Source: Rostratula benghalensis (Eukaryota; Chordata; Aves; Charadriiformes; Rostratulidae). From it: a DNA stretch of 64,000 nt. The notes under the pieces were generated by a model that saw only the letters and a list, made by a program, of their open reading frames with translations, had not been told where the DNA came from and did no database searches. Shown one piece after another: positions 1 to 14,911 of this stretch. The number at the start of each line of letters is the position of its first letter. Positions within the stretch are counted from its first letter, which is position 1. A program made the position numbers and the translations under genes. The DNA lies in contig VXAI01000083.1 of assembly GCA_013399305.1 (NCBI GenBank), positions 2,935,156 through 2,999,155 of the forward strand, given 5' to 3'.

Positions 1-2525
1 ATGTTTTCTTGCCTTTCAAATAATTTCTGTGCAAAACTCAGTCCCCAAAACAGTGAGTAGAGATAGTCTAATAGACTTTTTTTTTAATAGAAAAGAAATT
101 CCTTTAAAGAAAGGTCATTTTAAGATATTGTTGTCCAAGATTTATTTCCAATAGTTGCAGAATTATTCCTGTCTCCCTAAAATTCCCTACCAACTTAAAA
201 CTCTTGGAGAAATCACTAGAGCCCTTAATTTACTAGCTTTGGCCATAAAGCTAGCATAAAACTAAAAATCTGCAAGGGTGTAACTCAAGAATATATCAAC
301 TAGTTGAAAACTGGCTGTTGATACCGTAAGCTGCAAAACAGATACTAGCTTTCCTCTCAGAAACGCATTTTCTCTATACTGGAGTTTTCTCATCATTCTT
401 TATAACAAAGGTAATCATCATTAAGCCTTTCCTGAATGCACTATTCTTTTAGAAATGGGTTAATTTTTTCTCCACAACCCAGTTTTAACATAGTAAAAGC
501 TTATGCAGCTATACCTAGCAGTGTAGTTTTATTCAATTATTTTTCTTCCATAGATGACCCTGTACAAACCTGTGATAACTAAAACAAAAATGTGAGTCTT
601 TTTTCGTAAGTATGTGAAGTTTAGAATTTCAGTGGAGGCATGAATTTGAAATCTTTATATTAAATACATAGTCCTTCCTGGTGATTCAAAATACCATTTC
701 TTAAATATTTTCGTTTGAACTGCTAAATGGACCTGTTACAGATCACTTCAAGAGAGGTTCAAGGTTCAGCCATATACAATAAGTTGCTGATTCTGAATTC
801 AGACTTATTCTTAGCCATGTTACTTCAACATAGATTACTGGATGAAGGAAGGACATCAGCACTGGGTCTCTATTAACATTGGCTACCAAAGGGAACAATC
901 CCTGCTGGTTTTAACTACTTCCCGGGAACACTCAGATATAAGATCAAAGGACAAAATCAGAGAAACTCTAGTGTTATTCTAAGCCACTCACCATTCAAAC
1001 ATTGTCCTAGGAGCTATGGTATGAAACAAAAGTTAAGGACAAAATTATATGTAGGGCATCTCCTAAAATCAGGACTATATCTGCCCCATATATAGAATAT
1101 ATACCATGCACTATAAATAAGTGGCAAGAAAGATAAAACTCAACATGAAACTATCACTTACTCATCACTTAAACAAAATTTAAAAAAAATTATTGCAGTC
1201 AGTCCACAACTCACAGGAATACATGTTTTTCTCTTCTTTAGGTGTGGTGCATTGAAGAGACAGTTCAAAGCCAGTAAGCCTGCTTGTGGATGGATTCCCT
1301 CCTCTGCTTTCATGTCCCTCACTCTTACTTTCTTTCACCCAGGCCAAAGTTACATCGACTGTGGGACTATTCACAGGAACATGTTAAAACATAACCCTGT
1401 TCCTAGTCCTGGGCCGTAAATGAACTTTCACATAATGAAGAAGGAATAAGTTCATCTCCTGTGCGCAGACTACATAAAATGTCATATCTATTATTCTAGT
1501 TCCCTCAATCACAGATATGAGAGAAATGAGTCATAGTTTTGAGTAAATGGAATTACAGGCGACTGTAGTGATTATAGGCTTATTACTATTCAACGTATCA
1601 GCTTCCTGATTTGGATTCATCAGATTATTGGACTAAGAAATCTAATTATATATTACTCTTCTAAGCCGTTCATTTTTACAGAAAGGCATGATGTCTCAAC
1701 CATATGAAACCAAATATGTGCAGAAAGGATTCTGCCTGGCACAGTTTCGTGTAATGTTTCATTATGTAGCAGAAAAAAGTTTGCAATGAGCAGTTATGCT
1801 ATGTAGTATTACGTGGCATTAAAACATCCGTGTCACTGTCAAAATCCAGTAGGTATTAAGGTAAGGTCAGGGTAAAGATGTATTCAAGGTAACTTGATAA
1901 GGGAGCATTCCAAACAAAAGCAAAAAGAGTTTTATACCAGTCACAATCAGGAAATTCTCAAATGGTCATTTAAATCCATTTAGTTCTTGCCATCACAGTG
2001 ATGCCATGCAAACTTCCTGGTGCCAGCAATCTGGTCAATGACTACAAAGCAGATGCTCAGAATAAATCAACAAAACAAAACATCTGTATAAAGCAGTCCT
2101 TCCAGAAACAGGCTAAGGCAAAATAAAAATAATTTTGTAGAAATTGTCCATTTCTATTTTCTAGACCCATTCTTGTTCAGAATTATACACAGAACCACCT
2201 TCACCCCCATTTATTACATATGCATTTCCTCCTTATTTCCATAAAACTGCTAATTTTTCATTAACAAATTGACCCAGAAACAAAGCACACTTAAAGCAGA
2301 GACATCATTTGTCTTACAGAAGTTGGTAATATAAAATGAAGTGAATTCTTATGTACACTACTCATTCAGCTGAGGGCATTATGTCATATTAAGAAAGTAT
2401 GCTTAATATCGTGGTGCTTTAGCTATACAAGTGTATCTCAAGCCACAGGAGAATAATTAGGGAAACTGATTAAGTACTCAAATTAACGTTTTTTCCTTCC
2501 ATGATTCTACTCCCTCAACACACCT

Positions 2526-2556
2526 CTTTTTTTTCTTTTTTCTTTTTTTTTTTTTT
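2526..2556. repeat. T/C-rich low-complexity tract
   Basis: T runs broken by single C, about 31 bp. Confidence 0.85.
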
Positions 2557-3415
2557 AAATTCAGTTACAGTTATGTGATATAATCTTGATCTGATATTCA
2601 GAGACATTTATAAAGTGACAGATTTCATTTATTTGGTTTTATGATTCAGGTAATGATTTCAGCAGCCTGTTTTCTTTTCTTTCAGTTTTCCAGTCAAACT
2701 CAGGTTTTTTGAAGACTCAGAATTCTAACTGGAAAACAGATCAAGACAATACATAACTGATCTCAGATGAACAGACAGAGAATATGGGGATTTATATCAC
2801 ACAAGCAAGGAATATTTTATTTGCCTTTTCCAACAACAGATTTTTGAATGGGTAAGCTTCATTCAAGTGCCTGCTGTGATGCTCCCCAGCCATTTTCTCT
2901 AATGCCCTGTAATTCACTTTGTGCATAACATTTGGAATACCAAAATGGCAAATGCAGAGCTTGCAAGGATAAAAAAATTCCTGAGAGATCAAAGTATTTT
3001 TCATCCAGATCCTCCCATGAAACACAGATAGCATCAAAACAACAACATATGCATTTTAGGATTATGCAACAAACAAAGCAACAAGAAGTTTGAAAGATAG
3101 GAGTTTAAAAAGTAATGTTGACACACTCATATATGAAACTATTTATGAAATACGGCATTTCATCAACTGCTGAAGTACTAATGACAAGACTGAAGATTAG
3201 AGAGGTTGGAGAAGTATGCTTAGTTAAGCTCAATGTAAGTACGACTTCTAAATCAAATTCTAAATCTCCTCCTGTATGTCATTTTAAACTTACGGAAATG
3301 TCAGACAGAAAAGAGTTCTGAAAGCTAAATAAAAAACAACACACAAATACTACTGGAATGCAAAAGGACAAATCCATATAATCTCCTTCTAGCTTAGTTT
3401 GCTGTTAAAAATACC

Positions 3416-3460
3416 AACCAAACACAAAAAACAAACAAACAAAAAAAACCCAAAACCCAA
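3416..3460. repeat. A/C-rich (CAAA-type) tract
   Basis: Low-complexity run of A with interspersed C ('acaaacaaacaaaaaaaacc'). It could be a decayed poly-A tail of a retroposed copy, but no body is recognised beside it. Confidence 0.85.
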
Positions 3461-4315
3461 GGTGGAGATTGGGAGTATGAAGCTGCAAGTTTCTCACCAC
3501 AGAACTCAGATTCCTGTCAATAACAGTGATGTTAATGAAAAAAATTAATACGAGACTAATCACTTCTAAAAGTTAATAACTGCATTCTGCCTTCTAGCAG
3601 GACTTAAAAAGTCAAAGCTACATAAAACCTAAATTCTGGAATAGAACATCAAAATTTGAAAGTAGAAATGGCAGTCTGAACACCAAAAGTACACATTCAG
3701 ATGTATAGAGACAACAAGTAAAAATTACTTTTGCAGAATGCATACCTGCTGCACATACACAGCAGAAGATACCAGACTGAGCTCCTTTCACATGAATTCT
3801 ACCTACATCTCACAAGTATTTAATTTTGTATTCATTTTGTCTGTAACGCTAGTAAGTCAAAGCATATTCCATTTCCTGAACTGGGTCTTTCATTCACTGG
3901 GAGGAGAGAAACTGAGTCTGAAACTTTATCTTCTTATAAGATGGGAACTGCTGCAGTGCTGTTCTGGAACCAACCCTACAAGTGAAGCATTTGGAAGTGC
4001 CCAAGAAATGGGATAGGAGGTAGGAAGCTTATTTAGAGTCAGCGTAGCCATCGAAAACTGGCTGTGAAACTATAATCATAAATTACCATATTTTAGGCAT
4101 CTTTCATCTTGAGTATCTAATATGAATTGCTTTTGATGCGAGTTTACCCTCTCCAAATAGGATTATATCTATTTTTTAATCTAGCCATTGCTCAGCTTCA
4201 CATATTCTCCAGTATTTACTGAAGCCACACAAAAACTCTTTTTTTTCTCAGTATTATTTTAAAACTCATTAGATCAGTGGCCGGATTCCAGCCCTGTAAG
4301 TTCTAAATGAAATCC

Positions 4316-4386
4316 AAAAAGAAAAAAAAAAAACACAAACAAACAACAAAACAAAACAAAACAAACAAAACCAAAAAAACCCCAAA
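4316..4386. repeat. A/C-rich (CAAA/CAAAA) tract
   Basis: About 70 bp of A-rich sequence with 'acaaaacaaaacaaaac' periodicity. Low-complexity, and similar to the tracts near 3.4 and 32.6 kb. Confidence 0.9.
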
Positions 4387-4701
4387 CTCAGAAACAGCCT
4401 AAAAACTTAGAGAAGGGAAAGGGATATACAGGGACCTTAACTGGCTCTGAATCTAAGAAAAGCACTGAACTGAAACTCTATAATATTTTACATGATCAGT
4501 AGTTTTACACCACTGTGTTTTTGTAACTAATGGTGTTTTTCAACTGTACATGTCATAAAAGTCACATACACTTAGTTATCAGTGACTTTTAAAATATGAA
4601 TTATTAAACCTGATATCCAATCTTTGCCCAGTTACAGTCCTTCCATTCTCTCATTCCTCTAACTTCAATTAATGACTATTTTTTCCCCTGCTCTTTTTCA
4701 G

Positions 4702-4858
4702 AACTGTTTTTCAGTTGTTGCCTATACTGTGACAAGCTATACTACACAACAAAACGAAGCAGTTGTTTGGAAGAGTGGCATCTGTGGCAGAGCAATCTGC
4801 ACATACAAAGAGCAGCCCTGCAAACATCTACAACCTCTGCTGTCACCATTATCCAAAA
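4702..4858 (+). other. Candidate 157-nt exon-like segment
   Basis: It is preceded by a strong acceptor-like tract ('tcccctgctctttttcag') and followed by 'gtaatg'. The plus frame is open across the whole segment and continues a little beyond it. It encodes a fairly cysteine-containing stretch (for example WKSGICGRAICTYKEQPCK). No known domain is recognised. Open frames of this size occur by chance in the window. Confidence 0.2.
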
Positions 4859-7800
4859 GTAATGCTAGCAACGCAAAACAGCAATATCTGTTTCATTTCA
4901 GATTTCTGCTTTAACAGTAGGCTACATAGTCAACAGGTAGTCCCTAGGTTTCTATTTATGTTTTTATTAAAAATCATCAATCGTTAATAATTAATTTAAT
5001 AAATCATATTTGGATGCCATCATGAATGATGTTACCTTTAGAAGTAAAAATGATGAGTGACTTCCATTACATACTTGGTAAGTCCTCATTCTGTCTCAGT
5101 TTGTGCTTATCATGAGCTGTCAAACCTAATTTCCTGCCAGAGCTCTGCTTGATGTCAGATATCAAACCATGCCCTTGAAGCTCACACAGCCGCTTTTTAC
5201 TTCTCTGAGTCAGCGCTCCCCAACCTTCTGGAGGATGCAAGAAAAAGGGTGATATTTGTGTTTTTTTCATCAAACAAAGCTAATTCAGAACCTCATTTGT
5301 AAACAGTTTGTTTAAAAAGCATTCCCAAATAAGTAAGTGCTAAATAAATAAATCAATCTGCAAACAGCAGAAATTTAGGCTCTTTCTGTCCTTGAACTAC
5401 TTTCCACCAGCTTGGTAACTGTCTATGGAAGGCAAGGTCCCATATCAAAATGACACACCCACAATTCACACATATTCTATAACGCACTATTTCTACTGCT
5501 TTCGGAAACCAATGAGCTCTGCCTGTCTTTAGATTTCTTCTGGTCATCTTCTGGGCTGTAATTTGTAGCTATTGTGTCTCTGCATTTACTCAAGCTTTGC
5601 ATGGCAATGCAAGTTTTAGTCACTTGAACCCAGTTACAGAAAATAAAAATAGTTCAAATGTGGCCATTACAGTACGCCTTCATTTTCACTTCATCATCAC
5701 TTCTCTGGGATATTTTATATCTGCTCAAATCTGTCTGAGGTATCCTCATGCTCTTCACTAATATAAAATCTGCAGGTTTTTGAAGTAAAAAAATGTTATG
5801 ATAAAAAACATTTCTAAGAAAAAAAGACATATTTCAAGTAAAAAGAATCACTAAAACAGATTACTTAGTGCACTCCCCCATTAATGGCATTTTTAATGAA
5901 GAGTGAGATTAACTATAGAAGTTGGGTTACATTAATTCTAATTAGAATTGGGTAATTTTTTTTAATCAAAACAACAAACTGGTTTCTACTACCATTGACT
6001 TACAAAAAAAATTGCAAGTAAAAAGCGTTTCAAATTCACAGTATTAGTTGAAAGCAGACACCAGCCTCATACATGTAGCTAAATACATCTTCAGAAAATT
6101 TCTTCATAATGACATAAGAGTAGAGGCATAGCTCTCAAAAATTCCTTGCAAATCTTAAATTTACAGTTATAAAAACTTTACATGTTGTAAATCTGATCAC
6201 TTTGGTTCCCTCTGCTCTGTGGACCTACTGGTAACCAAAAACAGACTTTGGGAATTTGTGGAATTGTAGTAACCTCAAGGTCATGCTATACTTCAATCTA
6301 TAGCAGGTCCTAACCACCCCAATATCTGCAAGAAAGAGAGAACAATTGTTTGGAACAGTGGACCAAGAACAACAATGTGAGCACACATCTTTCTGAAACA
6401 CACAGGAGGAAAGCTCTGTAAGGAGAGGCTGCAAACAGGCTGTGATAAATACTTTGTTCTATCCCCAAGACTCAAGCTTTCCTTTTATTTGCACATACAT
6501 GAAAGGGAAGTGACTTTGATGACTACAAAAATAGTAATCAGAGAATGATTGTTTTAAATGAGGGGAGGAACTGAGTTCTTTTTGTTGGGACAAAGCCAGC
6601 ACTGACCCTGGAACAAAGGAGGCATCATAGGAAACTTCATTAACAGAGAACCTCTTTGTAACATATTGCAGCAATAAAACTGGCCAAATATCTTGACAGT
6701 ATTGTATTATAACAGATTTGACAGCATAGAGTAGACTTGAAACTTTACTTCCAGTGAAGCTATACGAATTCATATTGGCTGAGAATCTACCCCATTTTTA
6801 TAAGCCTTCAAATGAGTCACTCATTTGTCAGTGCAGATGTAGCAGATGTATCTCTGCAGAATTTCAGACCAGACTTCGGGTACAGAGAATTAGTTACATC
6901 TCATAATGACGTTATTTCCAGATGTCTGAAAGATCAGAAGAAAACTAACATGTGGTGAGGGACCGAAAATACCAAGTACTCTTAAATACGCAGCGAGAAA
7001 TTCATCAAGTTTAAGAAAAGAGAACTTTTCCTAGGAATGATACAGTAACGAAATACACAAAATTTTCTAAACAGTATTTCTAGCATCAAGTTGTTTCACA
7101 CCTTCCCCTGCTTAATAAGTGAGTATATGGTCTCCTCCTTCACAGATTAGGTTAGAGAATGATATTCACAAATGGACCAAAACCTTAAGAAAGAATCAGC
7201 ATTGTCTAGTTAAAAAAAAAAATAAAAAAAATAAGAGTTGGTACCAAATCAATAAAAGTCACCAATGCTTCACTCATTATTCTGAACAGAGATAAATTCC
7301 AAAAGCAAATATTAAACATAGCAGTGTAATGTTTTTCCCCACTGTTTACAAAACAGCTCTTGCCATTGCAATCCTGATTCTCCAAGTTTCAGTTCCGAGT
7401 CACAGAAATGCACTAGTTCCATGCTGCAGCTGTCAGTCATGTAAGTCACATCTCATAAGGTCTTAAATTATATCCTAGTCTTGTTTATATTACAAGCCCT
7501 GGGCTCCCGAACCAAGTTATTTTCATTTCAAAGAAACTGATATAACTGCCAATGAAGAGGATTTTGACATATATCCTGAAGGATCTGGGATATGTCCTTA
7601 TTTGTAAAATGCCATTGGCATTTTATAATACAAAAGAAACATGCACCTATATAAGATTACTTCCTGAAACATATGGAACAAAACTAGAATACATCAGGAC
7701 AAGGACAGAAAAAAGAGCTTCCACTTCAATGAGAGGAAATTACAGGCAAACCCAAGACAACCACCTCCTGACCCAAATAACCAAGCAACAAAATAGCGAG

Positions 7801-10800
7801 AATTTTGCACTTCTTCATTGCACTGCCAGGATCACGTTCAAGTAGTTGATCATCCCACTGCCATTCAAAAACTGTTTTGAAACTGAACAGGAGAAAAAGC
7901 AGAAGTCAAATTAGAAAGTAAGAAGTAAAATTTTCCTGGAATTCATTTATGGATAGATCTAAAGTACTACAAGTTATGCTAAGGCAAGTTTTCCTATGGA
8001 ATAGAATCATACAAAATTAATAATTAAGGACTTCAGTTCTTCTATGCCTGCATTGTGCCAATAGACATTGGTTCCATGTACTCACTCAAATGGGAGCCAC
8101 ACGCTAAAAAGAGATAAAAGCTTCATAAATAACAGTTGTAAAACTTCCTAGTTGTACAGTTTTATCCAAAATGGCTGAAAAGTGCAGGAAAACCATGTTG
8201 GAAATGCACTTGGAAAGTCTATGTATGAGATTAAAGAGAACTCATTGAGTAGGACTAGTCAATAATCAAAGAGAATACCACATGCAGCTTCTATGTTGTG
8301 GATAGCTCTACTGTGAATTACCTAAACAAAATCTAAGCACTCTTTGTCCTTTTATCAATCTCATTTTTAGGTGATGCTGAGCTTCATTTTTATCATTTTT
8401 TCTGGAGAGGTTTTGAAGTTTGAAAAGTTCTCCTAGGTTCCCCCAATGTGAATTTTAAGCAAATAACCAGCTGACACATTTTAGGATGTGACCTAATTTA
8501 AAATCCCTTATAAATCATTAATTAATTCATCATGTTGATTTATTCCATCCATTGCCTGCTTTGTCTGTTCCCATTACTTCCCAAGAAAATTACAAATTTT
8601 TTTAATTATTAAAGACTAAAGAAGACTTATGAAGTCTTGAATTTATTAAACTGTTTTTCATAGATTACAAATGCATCATACACAAGTGAATTCTCTGTAT
8701 TAGCTCCAATAGTAAGATAATACATTCACCCGGTGTTCTAGCATAATCCACGCAAAAAGCCAACTGGACATATTACTAATCGACACCAATGTTCATGAGA
8801 TGTTGGTTTTAGCTTGTTCCTCTGACTACAATTGAGAAAAGGAAGCTTATAAAATGGACTTATGATGATTTAAACAAGGTTCAGAACACTACAGAACAAA
8901 ATACATATTTCTGACTGTCCACTAACCATGATACTAACACTTCAAGGAAACGACTTTAGAATCAAGCTATATTTTTAAAACAACTAGCATCTGTTGCTTA
9001 TGTTTCAAAACTCAGCATATTCCAAATGTCATCCATTTGGACAGCAAATGCAGATGGAAGGGTCTCTCAATGTGTAAGTGGGTCTAATGTTTCTCTAAGC
9101 TGGTTGGAACAAAGTTCCAGAAGTGAAGAACATAATTCTTTTGTTATGTTAGCTGCTTCGCTAACAGCCACAGAAAAGCGGAAAACAACCAGCAGCCTCT
9201 ATTATGGATACTATCCTATCTGTATGACAGAGAGATGCTATGGATAGCATTATATTTACATTAAGAGGTTAAAAAGCATACTAATTATATGAATTAATTT
9301 CAATTTTCATTTTATGCTTTCCTTCAAAACTGTTCGTGTCTCAACACCTGCTCCCCTCCTCTCCTCTGGCCCCCCAGTATACGTACTTCTTGCTGTTGTT
9401 GAGAAAAGTGTGATTTGGGAAATGAGTGAATTCTAAAGGCTCAGAATCAGAGAGGAAAATGAAAGAAAACTCTGTTTTCTGTTTTTAATTTTCATCCTTT
9501 GTGTCACCTTTTTTTTTCCCTTGTGACTTGAGGTGGTGATTTTGCGAAGACCATATTTAACAGCTGAGTGTTACAATGTAGGGAGCATGAGAGAAACAGA
9601 AACCAAACAGATCTGATACACCTCGCATTAACCCCAGGAAGCTGAAGTTTCTCAAGAATTCTAGTGCACAAAGGTTGTTAAATACCTCAACGCATATACT
9701 TGCAAAAAGTGGAAACATTTAAATTTAGAAAATGCTGTGTACAAAGGACAGTGAGAAAATTTAAGGAGTTAAATAAGCTATGGTATTCAAGTACTCTAAA
9801 GGCCTTGGAGAATGCCCCCATTACAGAGTCTGGATAAGCTAACAAGTTTGGCCTCAAAATTACTCAGGTTACATTGTCCCCTGTGCTCTCCTGAGTGAGT
9901 GTACATGCACTGAATTAATGCAGTTCAGTAAATTTTTCTGAATGCCTCTATGCAGATAAGCATTGCAAAAAAGACATAGGCTGAGGGGTTTTTTTCAATT
10001 TATGAGAGTTCAGATCTCAGGATTCATGACATTCAACCTTAACATAGTAATTATATATAGTGTACAACTACCATATTTCATTGAATTACTTTTTTGCTTA
10101 TTCAACAACATTGCTTGCCATACGGCATATATACCAATATCTGAGCTAAATGTCATAGCAAGGATGGTATGTCACACCTTTTTCCTTTTTTTTTTTTGTT
10201 TAAATCCAAAATGCTTTCCTTAGCGGCTTCAAATTTGGATTCAGAAACATACTATGGAAACCATAGCAGACCAAAATTTGAGGTACCATTATAAACAGAA
10301 AACTCAAGACTATCATGAAATTAGGTAGAGTTTCTAGCAAACTGCTTGGGATTTTCAGAAGAAATTGTGCAATTAGCTAATAAGTTTATTTTAATACAAA
10401 ACAAAGTTCACACAAGCAAGTTAAACCAGGTCCATCTACAAAGACTCGTTCTAATTTCTGAAGTTCTCCCTAGAAAACTTCTTTTTCTTAAAGCCATTGC
10501 TCTTTGCTCCTATAGTTTTCATGGCAATAAAGGCTGACAGTTCATGAAAGGTTTGTGGACTTCAACTGTTTAACATGTAATGGATTTAACTAAAGTGTGC
10601 TAGATACTGTTTTCAATTTTTGATGATTTATAATTCATTAAGGATGAAGAAAAAATAAAATATTTTAAAGAAGCAAGCCCAGCTTGTTACACTGAGCAGG
10701 TAACTCAGTAAGATTTTTCATAAAAATACTCCCTGGAAATGGGAGAGTGGAGAGTGATGGGGTTTGGGGTGTGGTTTTTGTTGTGGGTTTCTTTTTTTCT

Positions 10801-13800
10801 TTCCCCTTCTATGGTGGGTTCATTTTTTTTTTGCATTTTCATTTTTGTTTCCTGAAATAACAAACACAAGCTCTTCCTTCTTTCATATATATATACCTGA
10901 CATATATCCCTCCTCTTACACATCTATTTCTGCTCCAAGACCACAGGATCTAGTGCAGGCTTAAACAGTTAGCAGCAGTGTTGAACCAGATTGAGCAGCA
11001 ATATGCCACAGCCAAAACAGTCCTTGCCCACTGCTACCAACAGTTGGAGTCAATAAGAAAGACATAAGAGACACAACAGACACTCCCTTTCATGTTTCAG
11101 CTTTCCACACCAAAATACAGCTTAAACATCAATGAAAGACATAGTCTATGAGGGCTTCCAGAGATCAGCTCAAAGTCTGCTCTTTGCCATTTAAAGAGAC
11201 ATTTTAAAGAACATAAAAGAACACTTGCAGTTTCATTTTAGTGCTTTTTAGAAACAAAACTGCTCATTCCATTCAGTTTATGCTTCATTGCTTTGCAGAC
11301 GCCAGGTTGGAAGGAAAGCAAAGTCATAAAGATATGCAGTGTCACTATCAGAATTCCTACTTTACTTGACAGTACTCATGTCTGATTTCTGAAGAAATGA
11401 AAATGAAGAGGTTTTGTCCATCAGTGCCTTTTTTCCTCCATAAACAAAGGATTGTAAAGATCCAAACTTTCCATAGTGTTCAGTAAGTTCTGAATGGTTG
11501 TGTATAAATATAGAGTTCTTTCCAAAATTAATGATGAATCTCTTAGGCTTGAAAATACATTTGCATTTCAAAATAACATTAATTTCTACATATAATCTCT
11601 CTAATATTAAGTAACAAATATTAGCATTGGCATGTTTTAACTATTCTTCCACTTTTTGCAAAAACTGCCAGCTGCTAACAACAAATAGGGTTGTTGTTTG
11701 GTTTTTTTTCAAAGCATACAGGAAACAGGTGGATTGCTTATTCACAGCCAGCTTTGGGTTTGGTTTCAGATAGTTCTTGGCCATCTCCTGGATTTCTGGT
11801 AATATCATACAAGGGATGCATGGTAGAATGAATGCTTATGTGACCCAGACCACATCCAGGTTTCTAGGTTATTGATTTGCCACCATGTTTGCTTTGGAGT
11901 AAATCTAATTATTTGGAATGCTACAGATGTGCTTTTTATTGTCGTACACTGACACTCATTTCAATAACTTCAAAATTATGCCCTTGTTTCTTTGGGAAAA
12001 AGGATAATGTTCCCTAGCCTTATTCACTTATTGTTTAAATTAGAGCTGAAGTAAATCTTTGTAGCATGTAAAAGTATCTCTGTATTTTTATTTTATTATG
12101 TATATTAAAAATGAAAATATCATGATCTGTTCCAAGATTTTATCTGGAACATCTTCAACATTCTGTTCATTGGTGGAATTAGTCCTAAAGCTTTCCAATG
12201 ACTTTTAGTTTGTTTTTCCCCTGCGTGCCATGTTGGCTTGCTGCCATCCTTTTCAGTGCAGTTTTACACAGGTTTGCTTTTCTTAGCAAAATGGAGACGT
12301 GAATGTGAAAAAGCAAACAAACCACTTTTATCCAAAGCTGCATTTTGAAGCACCTAAAAGTAAAAAAAAAAAAATTTAAAAAATCATATCCCTAAACATA
12401 AATCAGTAACCGTAGTAATATATGTTAAAGCTTAGCTTCATCAACTTCTAAACCATTCTCTAAGCAGTCACAGGCAGCTACTCTAATCACCTTTGGTCTT
12501 TTCTCTCTCAGGCAGAGAAGTCAACCTGCCCCCAGAGACCACATGTGACATCTATACAGCCCTCCCCAGGATCCACTCTAATTTTTCAACATTTCTCTTG
12601 AACTAGATTCTGGGGTCCCCACCAGCACTCAATGGAGGAGTACAGTAAGATTCCTTGGTCTTATTATATTTGTTTTATCATTGGGTTTTTTTTTGTTTTC
12701 TTTGCTACTTGGGATACGAGCTATAGTAAAACCATACAAATACAGTAGTTCTTCACAGGCACTGTAACTTTTAGTTGCAAATATTTGTAATAGTTTTACT
12801 GTCCAATGACACAGAAAAGTAGCAAAATTACAATCCAAGTGGTGAATGTTTTACAGTTCAGCTATTTTCTAGCAGTGGCCGAGGGACAAAAATATATGTG
12901 CAGACTGAAAATACCTCAATATGTACTTCTACAGCATAAACAAAAATAATTAAAAGCCATTTTTTCTTCATTTTTTTACACAATATTACATAGTATGGCA
13001 CTATCTGATTAACCAGGACAAGCTGCATCTGTAAATGTAAAAACCAGAAGGCAATACAAATGTAAAGCTATGCTGAATATACTTAAGCTCTTTGAACTCG
13101 CAGACATCTCACGTTGAATTTCATTAAGTCCAAGCTTCCACAGATAAGCTTAGCCATAGGCTGAAAAAAGCCTGAGACCAATTACATTGTTGAATAAGTC
13201 CTAATAACAGTCTTTTAACATTCCTCCTGTCACACTGCAAACTGAAAAGGAAACTAAATAAATACAGTATATTTTCCATAGGATATTTAAAAATAAGTGC
13301 TATTTTCCTTTATAATTGTTTTGCCTTATTAAAAAAAAAAAATCACAGAAAGGTATGATTTTGTGTACAGCTATAAAAATAGCTGTTGAGCTTTTACATG
13401 TCATCACAAAAAAAAATCTAGCTGGCAAGACTCTGGAGCTCCATTGTTCAATGTAAAACTCAAGGAGCATACTTACAACTTTTTTTTGACATATCATCAC
13501 TGTAATTCCTTTCAATTAGAATTCAGAGGGTGATGCTGAAAAGAGCAAAGGGTGTGCATTGAACAACTTCCATGGTAAGAATCATATCTGAGTGAGGACA
13601 ACGGTGTTTTGAAGTGGGGTGATTCTTCTTATTTTAGGATTGTCTCCAGCATGTTTTTATTTCGCAAAAGCAGCTCTCATTTGTCAGTAACTTCTATGCG
13701 TCCTGTATACGCTGCTAAGTTCATGCAAAGATTTGGGGACTGCTTCTATCATCACATGAGCTATGTAGTTCCTTCCTAGATGTGAAAATATTTGCTCACA

Positions 13801-14911
13801 TCCTTTTCCCTCACGGGGATAATTTTGAACAGTCTGGCACCTGGAAGCCGAGTAGGTCATTGATACAATACATTGATTTCCATGTGCTAATTTTTGTTGA
13901 GATTCTGCATTTATTTTTAAACTCTTCAAGTCTAGATCAACTGAATGTTGGAAAATATCTAAAATGCTTCTTGAAACCTAGGTACCTCAGGGACTCAGTG
14001 CAGGCTGAAATCGTGTTAAGTTATTAACAAATATTTCAATTGTGCCTTTTTTTCCTTCAGTTCTTCAAAATCAAAGCCACGTTGTAATTTTGTTGACAGT
14101 TGAGAAGTGTTTGGTGGTTTGGGGTTTTTTTTTTCATTTTTTAGGTATTCTTAGTAGATCTTAACATACATTCAATTGTTAATGTCAATTTTTTCATAAG
14201 TGAGACTTAAAGTCACACTTTTGAAGAATTTAGGCAACAATTCTGAATGCCTAGTAAGGCCACTTACTTTTCAAGTAAAATGCCATCAATTTCTAGTGCA
14301 ATTGTGGAACAAAAATCTCACTATTTTACATTATCTGAGAGAAAGGGAATGATTCTATGTGATTTCTTCAAAATACCTGAAACTGCTAAAAAAATTACAA
14401 ACATAATTATGGAAAAAGCAAGCTTTTCACTAACTGAAAAGTATTGTCCTTTATTTACTCTAAAACCAGCCTACTACTATCCTCAATGAATGCACCCCAA
14501 TTTGAGCATTCAGTTCCACGCCCACCTTCCCCAAATCACATTTCTGACTTTTTAGTCTCTCCTTGGAAAGCAGCTGCTGCATCTCCTTAATCATTTTAAT
14601 TGCTTTCATCCATACTTTTTACTAATTAAACCATGCATTCTTGAGATGTAGTAAACCAAACTGCACACAGTGTTATAAACTTGGGAGTGCCAAGATATAA
14701 TACAGTGGTAAAGCAATGCTTTTTAGGCTTGAAGACTCATATGCCATGTTTTAAGGGAATACACAATGGAGCAAAACAGAAAGGTAAATAAAGTTTTATT
14801 CATTAAAATTATCCCAGTATTACAAAAGGGCACCAAGTACATTGTTGATAATTGCCACATCACAAGTACTGTGCAAAAAATTACATAGATTTTAGTAGAA
14901 GTTACCAAATA

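Larger units (their letters stand above)
1..14911. other. Non-coding AT-rich stretch, no gene recognised
   Basis: Apart from the low-complexity tracts and the exon-like segment at 4.7 kb listed separately, I see no coding gene, RNA gene or recognisable transposon. Open frames are all about 100 codons or fewer, without domain signatures, and their composition follows the AT-rich background. Confidence 0.7.

Noticed and set aside
6459..6773. 104-codon minus-strand frame
   Set aside because: No domain, no promoter or splice framing, background composition.
14041..14067. Very strong acceptor-like tract ('cctttttttccttcag')
   Set aside because: No donor within a plausible exon length and an early stop. 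Pyrimidine tracts are frequent in this AT-rich DNA.
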